The position numbers were made by a program, and so were the translations under genes. A stretch of DNA of 64,000 nucleotides from JAEUOS01 sp040382235 (GTDB lineage Bacteria; Pseudomonadota; Gammaproteobacteria; Burkholderiales; JAEUOS01), in the NCBI GenBank assembly GCA_040382235.1, contig JBEIFV010000013.1, positions 5,115-69,114 of the forward strand. Reading direction: 5' to 3'. The notes beneath the pieces were generated by a model. The model saw only the letters and a program-made list of their open reading frames with translations, did not search any database and was not told the DNA's origin. Of the stretch, positions 32,181-41,885 are shown piece by piece. The stretch's first letter is position 1. Every line of letters begins with the position of its first letter.

Positions 32181-33266
32181 CTATTCGATCTTGTAGTCGA
32201 CCGGGAAGTTGTAACCCAGCTTTTTCAAGCTCGCGATATAGGCGCGAAATACCTGCGTACCGGGCTCGCCGCGCTTGTTGGCGTCCTTGGCCATGTCGTT
32301 GGGCAATGTGTCGATTACCTTGGCCCACTTGATGCGCTCCGTTGGCGGCAGGTTGGTCACGGTGACGCCCGCGGCCTTGAGCTTCTCCAGACCTTCGCTA
32401 TCGGCCTTTTGCTGCATCTGTGCGTTGACCACGTCGTACTCACGGCCAACCGCGACGAACACATCCTGCACCGGCTTGGGCAGCTTTTTCCAGGTATCGA
32501 GGTTGATGGTCAGTCCGATCGCCGCGGGCGCGCCCAATTCGGCATTCAAATAGTACTTGCCTACTTCATGCAGCTTGAAGCCGAAATACGGCCCCGGGAA
32601 AATCACGAAGCCCTGATAAACCCCCGACTGCAGGGCACTGTAACCCTCGTTGAGGTTGGATTGCACACCGACCACGCCGGTATTGCGAAACCAGTTGAGG
32701 TTGGGGCCGGCGGCGCCAACCTTCTTGCCCTTGAGGTCGTCGAAGGTCTTGATTTCAAAGCGCGCGCCGATACCGTAGTCGCCATTCTGGCCGATGCCGA
32801 GGTGCTTTTGATTGAATTTTTTCTCGAACACCTCCGTCAGCCACGGCACCGCATCATAGGTGGCACGTACCGCCTTGACGGCAAGCACGTGATCGGATGG
32901 CTGAAACGGAAAATGAAACGGGAAATTGTTGGTGAACAAGGCCGCGCTGTGAAACGGAAAATTGATCACGCCTACGTCGAGCAGGCCCGACTTGGTGGCC
33001 TCGAGCGTTTCCGGCAGCTTGGCAACCGAGCCGCCCCAGGCGGCGGTCCACTCGACCTTGTGCCCGAGTTTTTCCAGCCGCTTGTTGACCTCGGGCATGA
33101 AGAAATCCTGCACAGCCGTGACGTGCGCGATGCCCTGTACCGGGTGTCCGGCGCCGATGCGCAGCTTGTAAGTCTCGGCCGTGGCGCTCCCCGCGATGGC
33201 CAGCATGCCGGCCATCAACAGGGTATGGGGTGCCAATCGACGGGTTGAGCGGATATAACGTTTCAT
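32181..33266 (-). CDS. dctP: TRAP transporter substrate-binding protein DctP
   Basis: A 361-residue periplasmic binding protein. The signal peptide ends near GSATAETYKLRIGAGHP. The DctP features include VEWTAAWGGSVAKLPETLEA, GLLDVGVINFPFHSAALFTN, and the ligand-Arg region GARFEIKTFDDLKGKKV. It is encoded 28 bp after dctM, the last gene of a dctQ-dctM-dctP operon on the minus strand. The ligand is probably an organic or sugar acid, given the gluconolactonase-like gene opposite; this is inference. Confidence 0.92.
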   Translation of the reverse strand: MKRYIRSTRRLAPHTLLMAGMLAIAGSATAETYKLRIGAGHPVQGIAHVTAVQDFFMPEVNKRLEKLGHKVEWTAAWGGSVAKLPETLEATKSGLLDVGVINFPFHSAALFTNNFPFHFPFQPSDHVLAVKAVRATYDAVPWLTEVFEKKFNQKHLGIGQNGDYGIGARFEIKTFDDLKGKKVGAAGPNLNWFRNTGVVGVQSNLNEGYSALQSGVYQGFVIFPGPYFGFKLHEVGKYYLNAELGAPAAIGLTINLDTWKKLPKPVQDVFVAVGREYDVVNAQMQQKADSEGLEKLKAAGVTVTNLPPTERIKWAKVIDTLPNDMAKDANKRGEPGTQVFRAYIASLKKLGYNFPVDYKIE

Positions 33267-33294
33267 TTTCGTCTCCTCACAAAAAACCGGGCGC

Positions 33295-34632
33295 CTACAG
33301 GCGCGACGGAAGATAAGTCGCGATGACTGGAAAGAAATAAATCACGAACACTTCGACTACGAGAAACACCCAGTACGGGGCGGCCCCCCGGAATATCTGA
33401 TTGAGCGTGACGTTGCGATCGGGCACGCAGGCCTTGACGGTGTAGACCGCGAGCCCGAACGGCGGGGTCAGGATGCCGGCTTCGATGGCGAGAATGCCCA
33501 TGATGGCGAAGGCGATCGGGTCGATCCCCAGCTTGGCTGCGACTGGTGAAAAAATCGGCACCGTGAGCAGGATGATCGATACCGAGTCGATGAACATGCC
33601 CAGAACGAACCACACCACCACCATGGCGGCGATGATCGCCAGCGGCGAAAGCCCCAGGCCGAGAATGAACTCCTGCATGCTGCCGACCACGCCGCCCATC
33701 GCCAGCAGGCGCGAATACATCTGCGCGCAGATCAGGAGAAACAGCAGCGGCGCCGAGGTGCGACCGGTCTCCGAAATCGCATCGACGACGTCGCGCCACT
33801 TGAGCCCCTTGATCAGCGCCAGCGCCAGCGCCATGAGCGCACCGATGCCCGAGGCCTCGGTCGGCGTGAACATGCCGCCCCAGATGCCGCCCAGCACGAC
33901 CACGATCAGCAGCACCGTGCCTACGGAGCCGATAATCACTTCGGCTCCGATCGGCGTCTCGTCGATCGCGGCGCGTGCTTTCAGGCCGTCGATCGCGCGC
34001 TGGCCCTCGCCGAACAGTTCCGGTTTCAACATCGCCAGCACGACGCAGTAGGCCGCATACAGCGTCGCCAGCAGCAGCCCCGGCAGGAAGCCGGCGAGGA
34101 ACAGCTTGCCGATCGACAGTTCGGTCAGCACCCCCCAGACGATCATCAGCACCGAGGGCGGGATCAGCATGCCAAGCGAAGAACTGCCGGCGATGCAGCC
34201 GAGCGCGACGGTCTTGTCGTAGCGCAGCGCCACCCTCTGCGGATACGCGATGCGCGAAAAGGTTGCGGCCGAGGCGATCGATACGCCGACCACGGCGGCG
34301 AACACCGCATTGCCGATCACGGTGGCCACTGCCAACCGCCCCGGGACCCGCACCAGCAAGCGATTGACCACCACGAACAGGTCTTTGGCCGCACCGCTGC
34401 GCGCGATCAGTTCGCCCATCAGGATGAACATCGGAATCACCGCGAACACGTAGTCGCGCAGTACCTCGTATGAAGTCGAGGAGAGGATCGACAGTGCGAC
34501 ACTGGTTTTCCCAGCGAGGATGCCGACCCCCACCACGCTGGCTACCGCCAGCGCCACATTGATGTGGAAGCCAACGGCGATCATCATGATCAGGATGACG
34601 ATCATCATCCCGGCGAATGCGGTCGAGCCCAT
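33295..34632 (-). CDS. dctM: TRAP transporter large permease DctM
   Basis: A 445-residue integral membrane protein with about 12 hydrophobic segments. DctM landmarks are VFAVIPMFILMGELIARSGA, AAVVGVSIASAATFSRIAYP, GCIAGSSSLGMLIPPSVLMI, GGMFTPTEASGIGALMALAL and IEAGILTPPFGLAVYTVKAC. It carries ligand with Na+ symport together with DctQ and DctP. Its start overlaps the last base of the dctQ stop (TGATG type). Confidence 0.94.
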   Translation of the reverse strand: MGSTAFAGMMIVILIMMIAVGFHINVALAVASVVGVGILAGKTSVALSILSSTSYEVLRDYVFAVIPMFILMGELIARSGAAKDLFVVVNRLLVRVPGRLAVATVIGNAVFAAVVGVSIASAATFSRIAYPQRVALRYDKTVALGCIAGSSSLGMLIPPSVLMIVWGVLTELSIGKLFLAGFLPGLLLATLYAAYCVVLAMLKPELFGEGQRAIDGLKARAAIDETPIGAEVIIGSVGTVLLIVVVLGGIWGGMFTPTEASGIGALMALALALIKGLKWRDVVDAISETGRTSAPLLFLLICAQMYSRLLAMGGVVGSMQEFILGLGLSPLAIIAAMVVVWFVLGMFIDSVSIILLTVPIFSPVAAKLGIDPIAFAIMGILAIEAGILTPPFGLAVYTVKACVPDRNVTLNQIFRGAAPYWVFLVVEVFVIYFFPVIATYLPSRL

Positions 34633-35177
34633 CAGCGAGCTCCATCGGCATTGACAGCGCCGACTCCAGGTTGCGCATCCGGCGCCGCCTCGTGGTCGCC
34701 GCGCAATCCGCGCGCGAACAGTGACAAATACGAAAGCGCGGACAGCACGCTCATCGCGACAATGATTGTGCGTACCGGATACGTGGGCACCCGCAGGGCA
34801 CCATCGCCCTGGTACTCCTTGATTTCCCAGGCGTTCAACATCGGTTCCCAGGAGGCATAGGCGATGGCGAGGAACAAGGCCACCGCAACCAGGTAGCCCA
34901 GCATCGAGAAGCCGCGCATTACCCAGGCGGGCAGGTAGGCGTCAAGGAACTCGGCGCGCAGCATGCCGCGCATGCGGATCGAATGCGACAGTTGCAGGAA
35001 AGCGATGGCGACGATCGAGTTCGACACCAACTCCGCGGTGCCCTGGATCGGCGCATTGAAGACGCCGCGTCCGACGACGTCGGCCAGGATCAGGAAAGCC
35101 AGCAGGAACAGCCAGATCGCGGCGATCATGTGCATGTTGCGGGCGAACTTGCCTAGCCACTGGTCGATGTTGACCAT
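34632..35177 (-). CDS. dctQ: TRAP transporter small permease DctQ
   Basis: A 181-residue membrane protein with four predicted helices (AIWLFLLAFLILADVVGRGV, LVSNSIVAIAFLQLSHSIRM, FSMLGYLVAVALFLAIAYAS, TIIVAMSVLSALSYLSLF). It includes the typical DctQ R-G-V-F-N and G-T-A-E-L-V pieces. First gene of the operon; ATG 35177. A divergent gene starts 173 bp away, so the promoters share this gap. Confidence 0.9.
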   Translation of the reverse strand: MVNIDQWLGKFARNMHMIAAIWLFLLAFLILADVVGRGVFNAPIQGTAELVSNSIVAIAFLQLSHSIRMRGMLRAEFLDAYLPAWVMRGFSMLGYLVAVALFLAIAYASWEPMLNAWEIKEYQGDGALRVPTYPVRTIIVAMSVLSALSYLSLFARGLRGDHEAAPDAQPGVGAVNADGAR

Positions 35178-35350
35178 CGTCTGTCTCCGGTTTACGCGGC
35201 GCCCGACGAAGCGTGTGCGCCACTCTTGCTTTGTTGTAGTATCGGCGCCCACTTTCTCCTGGGTGCGGGACTGCCGTCGGAAGAGTCTAGCGCAAGGGTG
35301 GGATTTTGGCTACGGTGCCGCACGCGATCGTCGGCACGGAGAGGACTGAT

Positions 35351-36271
35351 ATGTTTTTTGGCGAAATCGAAGGCAGCGGATTCGAAGTGATCGAGGCGGA
35401 ATTCGCGCGCTGTTTTGTCGGCCACGCACGCGTCGAGCGGCTGTGGACCGGCTGCCGCTGGGCCGAGGGGCCGGCGTGGTTCGGCGGCGGGCGCTATCTG
35501 TTGTGGTCCGACCTGCCCAACAACCGCATCCTGCGCTATGACGATACCGATGGTTCGGTGTCGGTGTTCCGCGAGCCCTCCGGCTTCGCCAACGGCAACA
35601 CCACTGATCGCCAGGGGCGACTCATCAGTTGCGAGCACCTGAACCGGCGCGTCACCCGCACCGAGCACGACGGCACGCTTACGGTGCTGGCCGAGCGCTT
35701 CGACGGCAAGCGCCTGAATTCGCCCAACGATGTGGTGGTCAAGTCGGACGACTCGATCTGGTTCACCGATCCCGACTACGGCATCATCGCCGACTACGAG
35801 GGAGCGCGTGCGGCGCGCGAACAGGACGGGTGTCACGTTTACCGCATCGATGCCTCAAACGGCGCGCTGACCCGGGTGGCGAGCGATTTCCACCATCCCA
35901 ACGGGCTTGCCTTCACTCGCGACGAGAAGCACTTGTACGTAGCCGACAGTGGCGCCTCCGAAGATGCCGACGGGCCACGCCACATTCGCCGTCTCGCCGT
36001 CGGCGCCGACGGCCGCACGCTGGGCGCATCGAGCGTGTTCGCCATCAGTAATGCAGGCCTGTTCGACGGCTTTCGCGTCGACTGCGACGGCCGGGTGTGG
36101 ACCAGTTGCGCCGAGGGGGTGCACTGCTACCGCGCTGACGGCACCCTGATAGGCAAGGTGCGAATTCCCGAGTTGACCGGCAATCTCTGCTTCGGTGGCC
36201 TGCAGCGCAACCGCTTGTTCATTTGCGGCACGACTTCGCTCTACGCGGTGTACCTCAAGGTGAACGGCTGA
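35351..36271 (+). CDS. SMP-30/gluconolactonase family protein
   Basis: A 306-residue six-bladed propeller. Metal and active-site blocks are RWAEGPAWFGGGRYLLWSDL (Glu ligand), RLNSPNDVVVKSDDSIWFTD (Asn ligand), FHHPNGLAFTRDEKHLYVAD and GLFDGFRVDCDGRVW (Asp ligand). Such enzymes hydrolyse sugar lactones. ATG 35351 is chosen: GAGAGGAC precedes it, while upstream in-frame starts are weak. It is divergent from a TRAP operon and about 9 kb from a uronate-dehydrogenase-like gene, which fits lactone hydrolysis in sugar-acid catabolism. Confidence 0.9.
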   Translation: MFFGEIEGSGFEVIEAEFARCFVGHARVERLWTGCRWAEGPAWFGGGRYLLWSDLPNNRILRYDDTDGSVSVFREPSGFANGNTTDRQGRLISCEHLNRRVTRTEHDGTLTVLAERFDGKRLNSPNDVVVKSDDSIWFTDPDYGIIADYEGARAAREQDGCHVYRIDASNGALTRVASDFHHPNGLAFTRDEKHLYVADSGASEDADGPRHIRRLAVGADGRTLGASSVFAISNAGLFDGFRVDCDGRVWTSCAEGVHCYRADGTLIGKVRIPELTGNLCFGGLQRNRLFICGTTSLYAVYLKVNG

Positions 36272-36337
36272 ACGCTGGTCCCGGCCAGCGGCTGCACGGT
36301 CCGCGTTGGCCGAGAGCTTGGGTAGCCGCGGCGGCCT

Positions 36338-37726
36338 TCAGGTGTCGCGGCGCCCCGAGACCTCGGCGCCGGCGTTGGGCGCCAGGCGCAGGTTGAACCA
36401 GAACGACAGCGATGCGATTGCGCCGACCACCATGAAGGCGACGCTGAAATCGGCGGCATTGACTGTGGCATGATTTTGCAGGCCGGCGCTGGTTTCCAGC
36501 ACCCAGGCGGCGATGGTCACGCCCAGGCTCAGGGCCAGTTGCTGCGTGACGTTGGCCAGGCTCGAGGCCGGGCTCATTTCGGCGCGCGCGATGTCGGCGT
36601 AGGCCAGTGCATTCATCGCGGTGAATTGCAGCGAGCGGAAGAATCCGCCCAGGAGCAACAGGCCGACCATCAGCGCATAGGGCGTGGTCTGGGTGAACAG
36701 GCCGTAGCTGGCGATGCTGCCGGCGGCGATCACGGCGTTCCAGATCAGCACCTTGCGAAAGCCGTAACGCCTGAGAATCGCCACCGCCATGGTTTTCATG
36801 AACATCGCCGCCAGCGCCGAGGTGCAGGTGAGAAGGCCTGACTGCAGGGCTGAATATCCAAGGCCCAGCTGCATCATGAGGGGCAGCAGGAAGGGCATGG
36901 CGCCTACGCCGATGCGAAACACCGCGCCGCCCACCACGCTCGTACGATAGGTCGGCACCCTGAGAAAGCGAAAATCCAGCAAGGGATGATCGCTTCTGAA
37001 CGCATGGCGCACGTAAAGCGCAAGCGAAATGCTGCCGGCCACTACACAAGCGATGGACATCTCTTTGGAGAGCAGATGCTGGCCGGCGGTGGCCAGGCCC
37101 AGGGTCAGCGCGGAGAGGCCAAAGCCGGACAGCACGAAGCCGACGACGTCCAGCGGCGCCAAGTCAGGCTCGGTGATCTGCGGGACGTGGCGGGTCGCCA
37201 GGTAGATGCCCACGATACCGATCGGAATGTTGATGAAAAAAATCCAGCGCCAGTGGAAATAGGTGCTGATGAAACCGCCTAGCGGTGGACCGAATACCGG
37301 CCCCAGCAAGGCGGGGATGGTCAGGTAGCTCATGGCCTGCACCAGTTCGTTCTTGGGCACGCTCTTGAGCAGTATCAGGCGCCCCACCGGCACCATCATC
37401 GCGCCACCCATGCCCTGCAGAAAGCGTGCCGCGACAAAGCCGCCGAGCGAAGAGGAAAAGCCGCAGGTGAGCGAGCCCAGCATGAAGACGCCAATCGCCA
37501 GCCGAAACACGGTGAGCGAGCCGAAGCGATCGGCCATCCAGCCACTGACCGGGATGAAGACCGCCAGCGAGACCAGGTAGGCGGTGAGCGCCAGCTTGAG
37601 CGAGATCGGGTTGACGCCGAGGTCTTCGGCAATCACCGGCAGCGAGGTGGCGATCACTGTCGAATCCATGTTCTCCATGAACAAGGCGCAGGCGATGATC
37701 AGCGGCAGGAGCAGGGTGCGACGCAT
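36338..37726 (-). CDS. MFS transporter, DHA2/EmrB-QacA type
   Basis: A 462-residue permease with about 13-14 hydrophobic helices. It starts with FMENMDSTVIATSLPVIAED, the D-x-T-I/V-V-N/A motif of helix 1. VSGWMADRFGSLTVFRLAIG is motif A, and FGPPLGGFISTYFHWRWIFF with INIPIG is the DHA2 signature. It probably exports drugs or metabolites by proton antiport. It is the last gene of the minus-strand sugar-acid cluster, 46 bp after the fructuronate reductase-like gene, so uptake of a catabolite cannot be excluded. Confidence 0.9.
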   Translation of the reverse strand: MRRTLLLPLIIACALFMENMDSTVIATSLPVIAEDLGVNPISLKLALTAYLVSLAVFIPVSGWMADRFGSLTVFRLAIGVFMLGSLTCGFSSSLGGFVAARFLQGMGGAMMVPVGRLILLKSVPKNELVQAMSYLTIPALLGPVFGPPLGGFISTYFHWRWIFFINIPIGIVGIYLATRHVPQITEPDLAPLDVVGFVLSGFGLSALTLGLATAGQHLLSKEMSIACVVAGSISLALYVRHAFRSDHPLLDFRFLRVPTYRTSVVGGAVFRIGVGAMPFLLPLMMQLGLGYSALQSGLLTCTSALAAMFMKTMAVAILRRYGFRKVLIWNAVIAAGSIASYGLFTQTTPYALMVGLLLLGGFFRSLQFTAMNALAYADIARAEMSPASSLANVTQQLALSLGVTIAAWVLETSAGLQNHATVNAADFSVAFMVVGAIASLSFWFNLRLAPNAGAEVSGRRDT

Positions 37727-37772
37727 GGTCAATCCGCGGTGTATCGACGTGCCACTCGGAGGAACGCGTGTT

Positions 37773-39269
37773 TCAAGCGGCGGCACCGGCTGCGGCACGG
37801 GCCAGCGTGGCGCGCACGCCGAGCTCGGCGAGTCGGGCGAGCCAGCCCAGCAGTGCATCGACGAAGCGCGCGTTGTGCGGCAAATCGTCGCCGAAAACCG
37901 CTGTGAGTCGCAGCAAACCCAGGCCGAGCGCAGCACTGTCACCGTTGGCAGCAGATGCGATCGCGGCGCACTGGGCGGCCAAGGGGTCGCGCACGTCAAT
38001 GCGCTTGCCCAGGTCGTCGCGGCCGGCCACATAGCGCATCCAGCCGGCGACGGCCAGCGCAATGGTGTCGACGTTCTGGTCGCGCGCGAGGCGCTCGCGC
38101 GCCGCCTCCAGCAGGCGCTGCGGCAGCTTTTGCGAGCCGTCCATGGCGATCTGCCAGGTACGGTGTCGCAAGGCGGGATTGCGAAAACGCTGCATCAGGG
38201 CGCCCAGGTAGTCATCGGTGTTGAGGCCGGGCGTGGTCGCAAGCGCAGGCGGCAAGGTCGGCAACAGTTCGCGCCACAGCCGTTCGAGCATCGCAGCGAA
38301 CAGCGGGTCGCTGCTGACCTGGTGGATGGTCTCGTGGCCTGCCAGATAACCAAGGTATGCCATGCATGAGTGCGCGCCATTGAGCAGGCGCAGCTTCATC
38401 AACTCGAACGGCGCGACGTCAGTGACCAGTTGCGCGCCCGCATCCTGCCAGGCCGGGCGCCCGGCGGCGAAGCGGTCTTCGATCACCCATTGCGAAAATG
38501 GTTCGGTCGATACCGGCACCGTGTCGTCCAGGCCGAAACTGCGCGCTGTAGCGATGTCGTCGGCGGTTGGCGCCGGCACGATACGGTCGACCATGGTCGA
38601 GGGAAAGCTCAATTCGGCTTCGATCCAACGCGCCAGCGGCGGATCGGTCAGCGCGGCGAACTCGAGTATCAGGCCGCGCAGCGTCGCGCCGTTGCGCGGC
38701 AGGTTGTCGCAGCACAGTATGGTCATCGGTGTGCCGTGCACCATGCGTGCGGCCAGACCACGCAGCAACACTCCCAATGCGCTCATGGGCGGGACGCCAT
38801 GATCGCGCGCTTGCGCAAGGTCGTGCGCGATTTCCGGATGTCCGGTGTCGAGCCGGCCGCTCGCGGGGTTGTGGCAGTAAGCCTTCTCGGTGATGGTGAG
38901 GCTTGCGATGCGTGTGGCCGGCAGGGCGATGCGCTCGACCACCGTTTGCGTGCCGTCGCTTGCGCCCAGGGTCTGGTGCACGCCGCCGATGATGCGCGGG
39001 AGCACACCCTCCGGGCCGCGTACCAGCAGGGTATAGAGATGGTCCTGCCGACGCAGCGCTTCGATCACGCCTGCCGAGCGCAGGCTGACGCCGCAAATGC
39101 CCCAGGACGGGTCTTGCGCCAGGGTCGCATCGGTATACATCGCTTGATGGGCACGGTGGAAGCTGCCCAAGCCCAGATGGACGATGCCGGTGGTGAGCGC
39201 GCGTGGGTCGTAGTCCGGGCCGTGCACCCGGCCGCCTGCCGCACTCAGTCGGGTGAGGTCGGTCGCCAT
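37773..39269 (-). CDS. mannitol dehydrogenase-family oxidoreductase (fructuronate reductase-like)
   Basis: A 498-residue polyol/uronate dehydrogenase. IVHLGLGSFHRAHQAMYTDA is the N-terminal NAD motif. TILCCDNLPRNGATLR and SFPSTMVDRIVP follow, and KLRLLNGAHSCMAYLGYLAG holds the catalytic Lys and Asn-His. The family includes mannitol 2-dehydrogenase, fructuronate reductase (UxuB) and tagaturonate reductase (UxaB). With a uronate dehydrogenase-like enzyme, a TRAP uptake system and a lactonase in the same run, a fructuronate/tagaturonate-type substrate is preferred but not proven. Confidence 0.88.
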   Translation of the reverse strand: MATDLTRLSAAGGRVHGPDYDPRALTTGIVHLGLGSFHRAHQAMYTDATLAQDPSWGICGVSLRSAGVIEALRRQDHLYTLLVRGPEGVLPRIIGGVHQTLGASDGTQTVVERIALPATRIASLTITEKAYCHNPASGRLDTGHPEIAHDLAQARDHGVPPMSALGVLLRGLAARMVHGTPMTILCCDNLPRNGATLRGLILEFAALTDPPLARWIEAELSFPSTMVDRIVPAPTADDIATARSFGLDDTVPVSTEPFSQWVIEDRFAAGRPAWQDAGAQLVTDVAPFELMKLRLLNGAHSCMAYLGYLAGHETIHQVSSDPLFAAMLERLWRELLPTLPPALATTPGLNTDDYLGALMQRFRNPALRHRTWQIAMDGSQKLPQRLLEAARERLARDQNVDTIALAVAGWMRYVAGRDDLGKRIDVRDPLAAQCAAIASAANGDSAALGLGLLRLTAVFGDDLPHNARFVDALLGWLARLAELGVRATLARAAAGAAA

Positions 39270-39288
39270 GGCGCCAGTGTGCCATCGC

Positions 39289-39885
39289 TCAAGGCAGCGT
39301 CACGATCTCGACCCAGTTGGGTTTCTTGCCCATGGCGTATTTCTTGAGCTCGCGCAGCCGGCCATTGGTTGCATCGATGGCATAACAGGTCATCGAGTTC
39401 GAGGCTTGGCCCACCGCCGGCAGGAAGCGCCCGGAAGGGTCGATCGCGAAGCCGCGCGGCTCGCTTTCGGTGCCGAAGTTCGCGACATGCTCGATGCGCC
39501 CGTCGGAGCAAACAGCGAACAGCGCCAGCGTGCTGGAGCGGCGTTCCGAGGCATACAGAAAGCGGCCGTCGGGCGTCAGGTGAATGTCGGCGGCCCACGG
39601 CTGACCTGCGAAATCGTGGGGCAGAATGCTCAGGTTTTGCAGTTGGCTAAAGCGGCCGCTGGCGGCATCGAATGCGAAGCTGGTCACGCTGTATGGCTGC
39701 GAGCGCAGCGCCGCGAACAGGCGCCGTCTGTCATGGCTTGCTGCAAGCGGCATCACGCTGCCGCCGGCCGGCACTTTCTGGGTCAGGGCGAGATCGCCAT
39801 TGCGTTCATCAAGTTCCAGCACCAGGATTTCGCGGCTGTCGGCGCACGCGACATAGGCGCGAACACGGTTCGTTGGTTCTGTCAT
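39289..39885 (-). pseudogene. beta-propeller lactonase (6-phosphogluconolactonase-like) with internal in-frame deletion
   Basis: A 198-residue frame starts AYVACADSREILVLELDERN and ends LKKYAMGKKPNWVEIVTLP, both normal for the seven-bladed lactonase family. The family is about 330-350 residues long, so roughly 145 residues (about three blades) are missing. The joint seems to be near FDAASGRFSQLQNLSILPHD, where an N-terminal blade passes straight into FAGQPWAADIHLTPDGRFLY of the late blades. Similar blade sequences would allow such a deletion. A shortened propeller is unlikely to close, so I call it a probable pseudogene. Confidence 0.6.
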
Positions 39886-39991
39886 CGGCGGGGCATTGCT
39901 ACACCAGGGAGGTGCCAGTATAGAGTCCGGCGCGGCCGGGGGGGTGCGCGCCTCCTGGCCTGGCTGGCGCGCAGCGAAATACCGGTATGGC

Positions 39992-41272
39992 CTACTTCAT
40001 CAGGCCCGGCAACCACAGCGAGATCGCCGGCACATAGGTGACCAGCAGTAACGCCATGCACATCGCGCCATAGAACGGCCATAGCTCCTTCGACACCTCT
40101 TCCATGGAGACTTTGCCGATGGCGCAACCGACGAAAAGTGTCGGTCCGACTGGCGGGGTGATCAGCCCGATGCCCAGGTTCAAGATCATGATCATGCCGA
40201 AATGCACCGGGTCGATACCCAGCTTGACGATCACCGGCATGAAGATCGGGGTGCAGATGAGCAGCATCGGCGCCAAGTCCATGAAGGTGCCGAGCAGCAG
40301 CAGGAGGATGTTGACCAGGAACAGGAACACGTACTTGTTGTCGGAGATCGACAGAAAAAACTGCGTGACCTTGGACGGGATCTGCATGATCGCCATCATG
40401 TAGCCGAAGGCGACCGAGAAGCCGATCAGCATCATCACCATCGCCACTGTCTTGACCACCCGGTGCACCAGGTGCGGCAGGTCGCGCCACTTGTAATCGC
40501 GATACACCAGGAAGGTGACCAGGAAGGCATAGACGCAGGCGACCGCCGCCGATTCGGTCGGCGTGAACACCCCCGACAGGATGCCGCCCATGATGATGAC
40601 CACCGTGACCAGGCCCCAGATCGCCTCGACGATGATTTTCGGCACGTCCCTGAGTGCCACCGCCTCGCCCCGCGGGTATTCGCGCTTGTGCGAAATCCAC
40701 AGCACCAGGCCGATCAGGCACAGGGCGAACAGCATGCCGGGGAAGATGCCGGCCAGGAACAGGTGTGCCACCGAGACGGTGCCGCCGGCGGCCAGCGAAT
40801 AGATCACCGCGTTGTGCGAGGGCGGGATCAGGAGCGCCTGCACCGAGCCGCAGATGGTGACGTTGGTGGCGAACACGCGCGGATAGCCGGCCTTGACCAT
40901 CTGCGGGATCATCACCGATCCGATCGCCGAAGTATCGGCCACCGAGGAACCGGAGATGCAGCCGAACAGCGACGAGGCCATGATGTTGACAAGCCCCAAG
41001 CCGCCGCGGATGAAGCCGACGAAAATGCGCGCCAGGTTGATCAGCCGCGCCGCCATGCCGCCCTCGGCCATGATGGCGCCGGCCAGCACGAAAAACGGGA
41101 TCGCCAGCAGCGCGAAATCGTCGGTGCCGTCGGAGATCTTGAGCATCACCGCTTCCAGCGGAATGTCGACCCACAAGGCGCCGCTGATGGCGGCCAGCCC
41201 AAGGGCGTAGGCCACCGGCACGCCGAGTGCGCACAACAGGGCGAAGGAGCCGAGCAGGATCAGGATGTCCAT
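39992..41272 (-). CDS. dctM: TRAP transporter large permease DctM (second system)
   Basis: A 426-residue, about 12-helix membrane protein. It has FALLAIPFFVLAGAIMAEGG, NIMASSLFGCISGSSVADTS, VQALLIPPSHNAVIYSLAAG, GGILSGVFTPTESAAVACVY and LNLGIGLITPPVGPTLFVGC. It is encoded 4 bp after dctQ. Together with dctP it forms the uptake arm of the uronate-like cluster. Confidence 0.94.
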   Translation of the reverse strand: MDILILLGSFALLCALGVPVAYALGLAAISGALWVDIPLEAVMLKISDGTDDFALLAIPFFVLAGAIMAEGGMAARLINLARIFVGFIRGGLGLVNIMASSLFGCISGSSVADTSAIGSVMIPQMVKAGYPRVFATNVTICGSVQALLIPPSHNAVIYSLAAGGTVSVAHLFLAGIFPGMLFALCLIGLVLWISHKREYPRGEAVALRDVPKIIVEAIWGLVTVVIIMGGILSGVFTPTESAAVACVYAFLVTFLVYRDYKWRDLPHLVHRVVKTVAMVMMLIGFSVAFGYMMAIMQIPSKVTQFFLSISDNKYVFLFLVNILLLLLGTFMDLAPMLLICTPIFMPVIVKLGIDPVHFGMIMILNLGIGLITPPVGPTLFVGCAIGKVSMEEVSKELWPFYGAMCMALLLVTYVPAISLWLPGLMK

Positions 41273-41276
41273 GGTC

Positions 41277-41801
41277 TCACTCCAGATCGCTGGCGGTATC
41301 GCTGTACATGATCGAGGTGGCAGGCGGCGGACCGACCCAGACGCGCTCGATCAGAAACAGCAGGGTCAGAAAGCCGCCGATCGGGATCGGCATGTAGACC
41401 ACACCGACCGGCAGGCCTGGAAACTCGGCCACCGACTGGTTCCAGGTGATCTGGCACAGGTGTGCGCCGTAGCCTGTCATGAAGAGCGCCGTGGCCGCCA
41501 TGCACAGGTCGACGCCTATCAGCATCAGGCGTTTCTTCGCCAGGCTTACCGCGTTGAGCAGCGCTTCAACCGCAACATGCACATTGGCGCGGTACACCGC
41601 GGCGCCGCCCACGAACGAGAACATCACCATCATCACCACCGAGGCGGGCTCCGGCCAGGATTGCGGATTGTTCATCACGTAGCGCATGAACACACCAAAG
41701 GGGATGATCAGCGTGATCACCACGATGGCCACTCCGGATGCGACGATGCAGGCGAGGTACAGGCCTTCCATCAGGCGGGCGTAGCGTTGCTTCGCAGTCA
41801 T
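41277..41801 (-). CDS. dctQ: TRAP transporter small permease DctQ (second system)
   Basis: A 174-residue four-helix membrane protein: ACIVASGVAIVVITLIIPFG then VFMRYVMNNPQSWPEPASVV, FSFVGGAAVYRANVHVAVEA, IGVDLCMAATALFMTGYGAH and MPIPIGGFLTLLFLIERVWV. ATG 41801 is taken as start; an in-frame ATG 39 bp upstream would add a poorly conserved leader. It lies 84 bp after dctP and 4 bp before dctM. Confidence 0.9.
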   Translation of the reverse strand: MTAKQRYARLMEGLYLACIVASGVAIVVITLIIPFGVFMRYVMNNPQSWPEPASVVMMVMFSFVGGAAVYRANVHVAVEALLNAVSLAKKRLMLIGVDLCMAATALFMTGYGAHLCQITWNQSVAEFPGLPVGVVYMPIPIGGFLTLLFLIERVWVGPPPATSIMYSDTASDLE

Positions 41802-41885
41802 ATCGGACTCTTCGTTAAAGGGCCGCGCCGGTACGCGCAACCCTGCCTTACCAGCGGCAAGCGGTTGCGCGTACCCAGGACGGAC

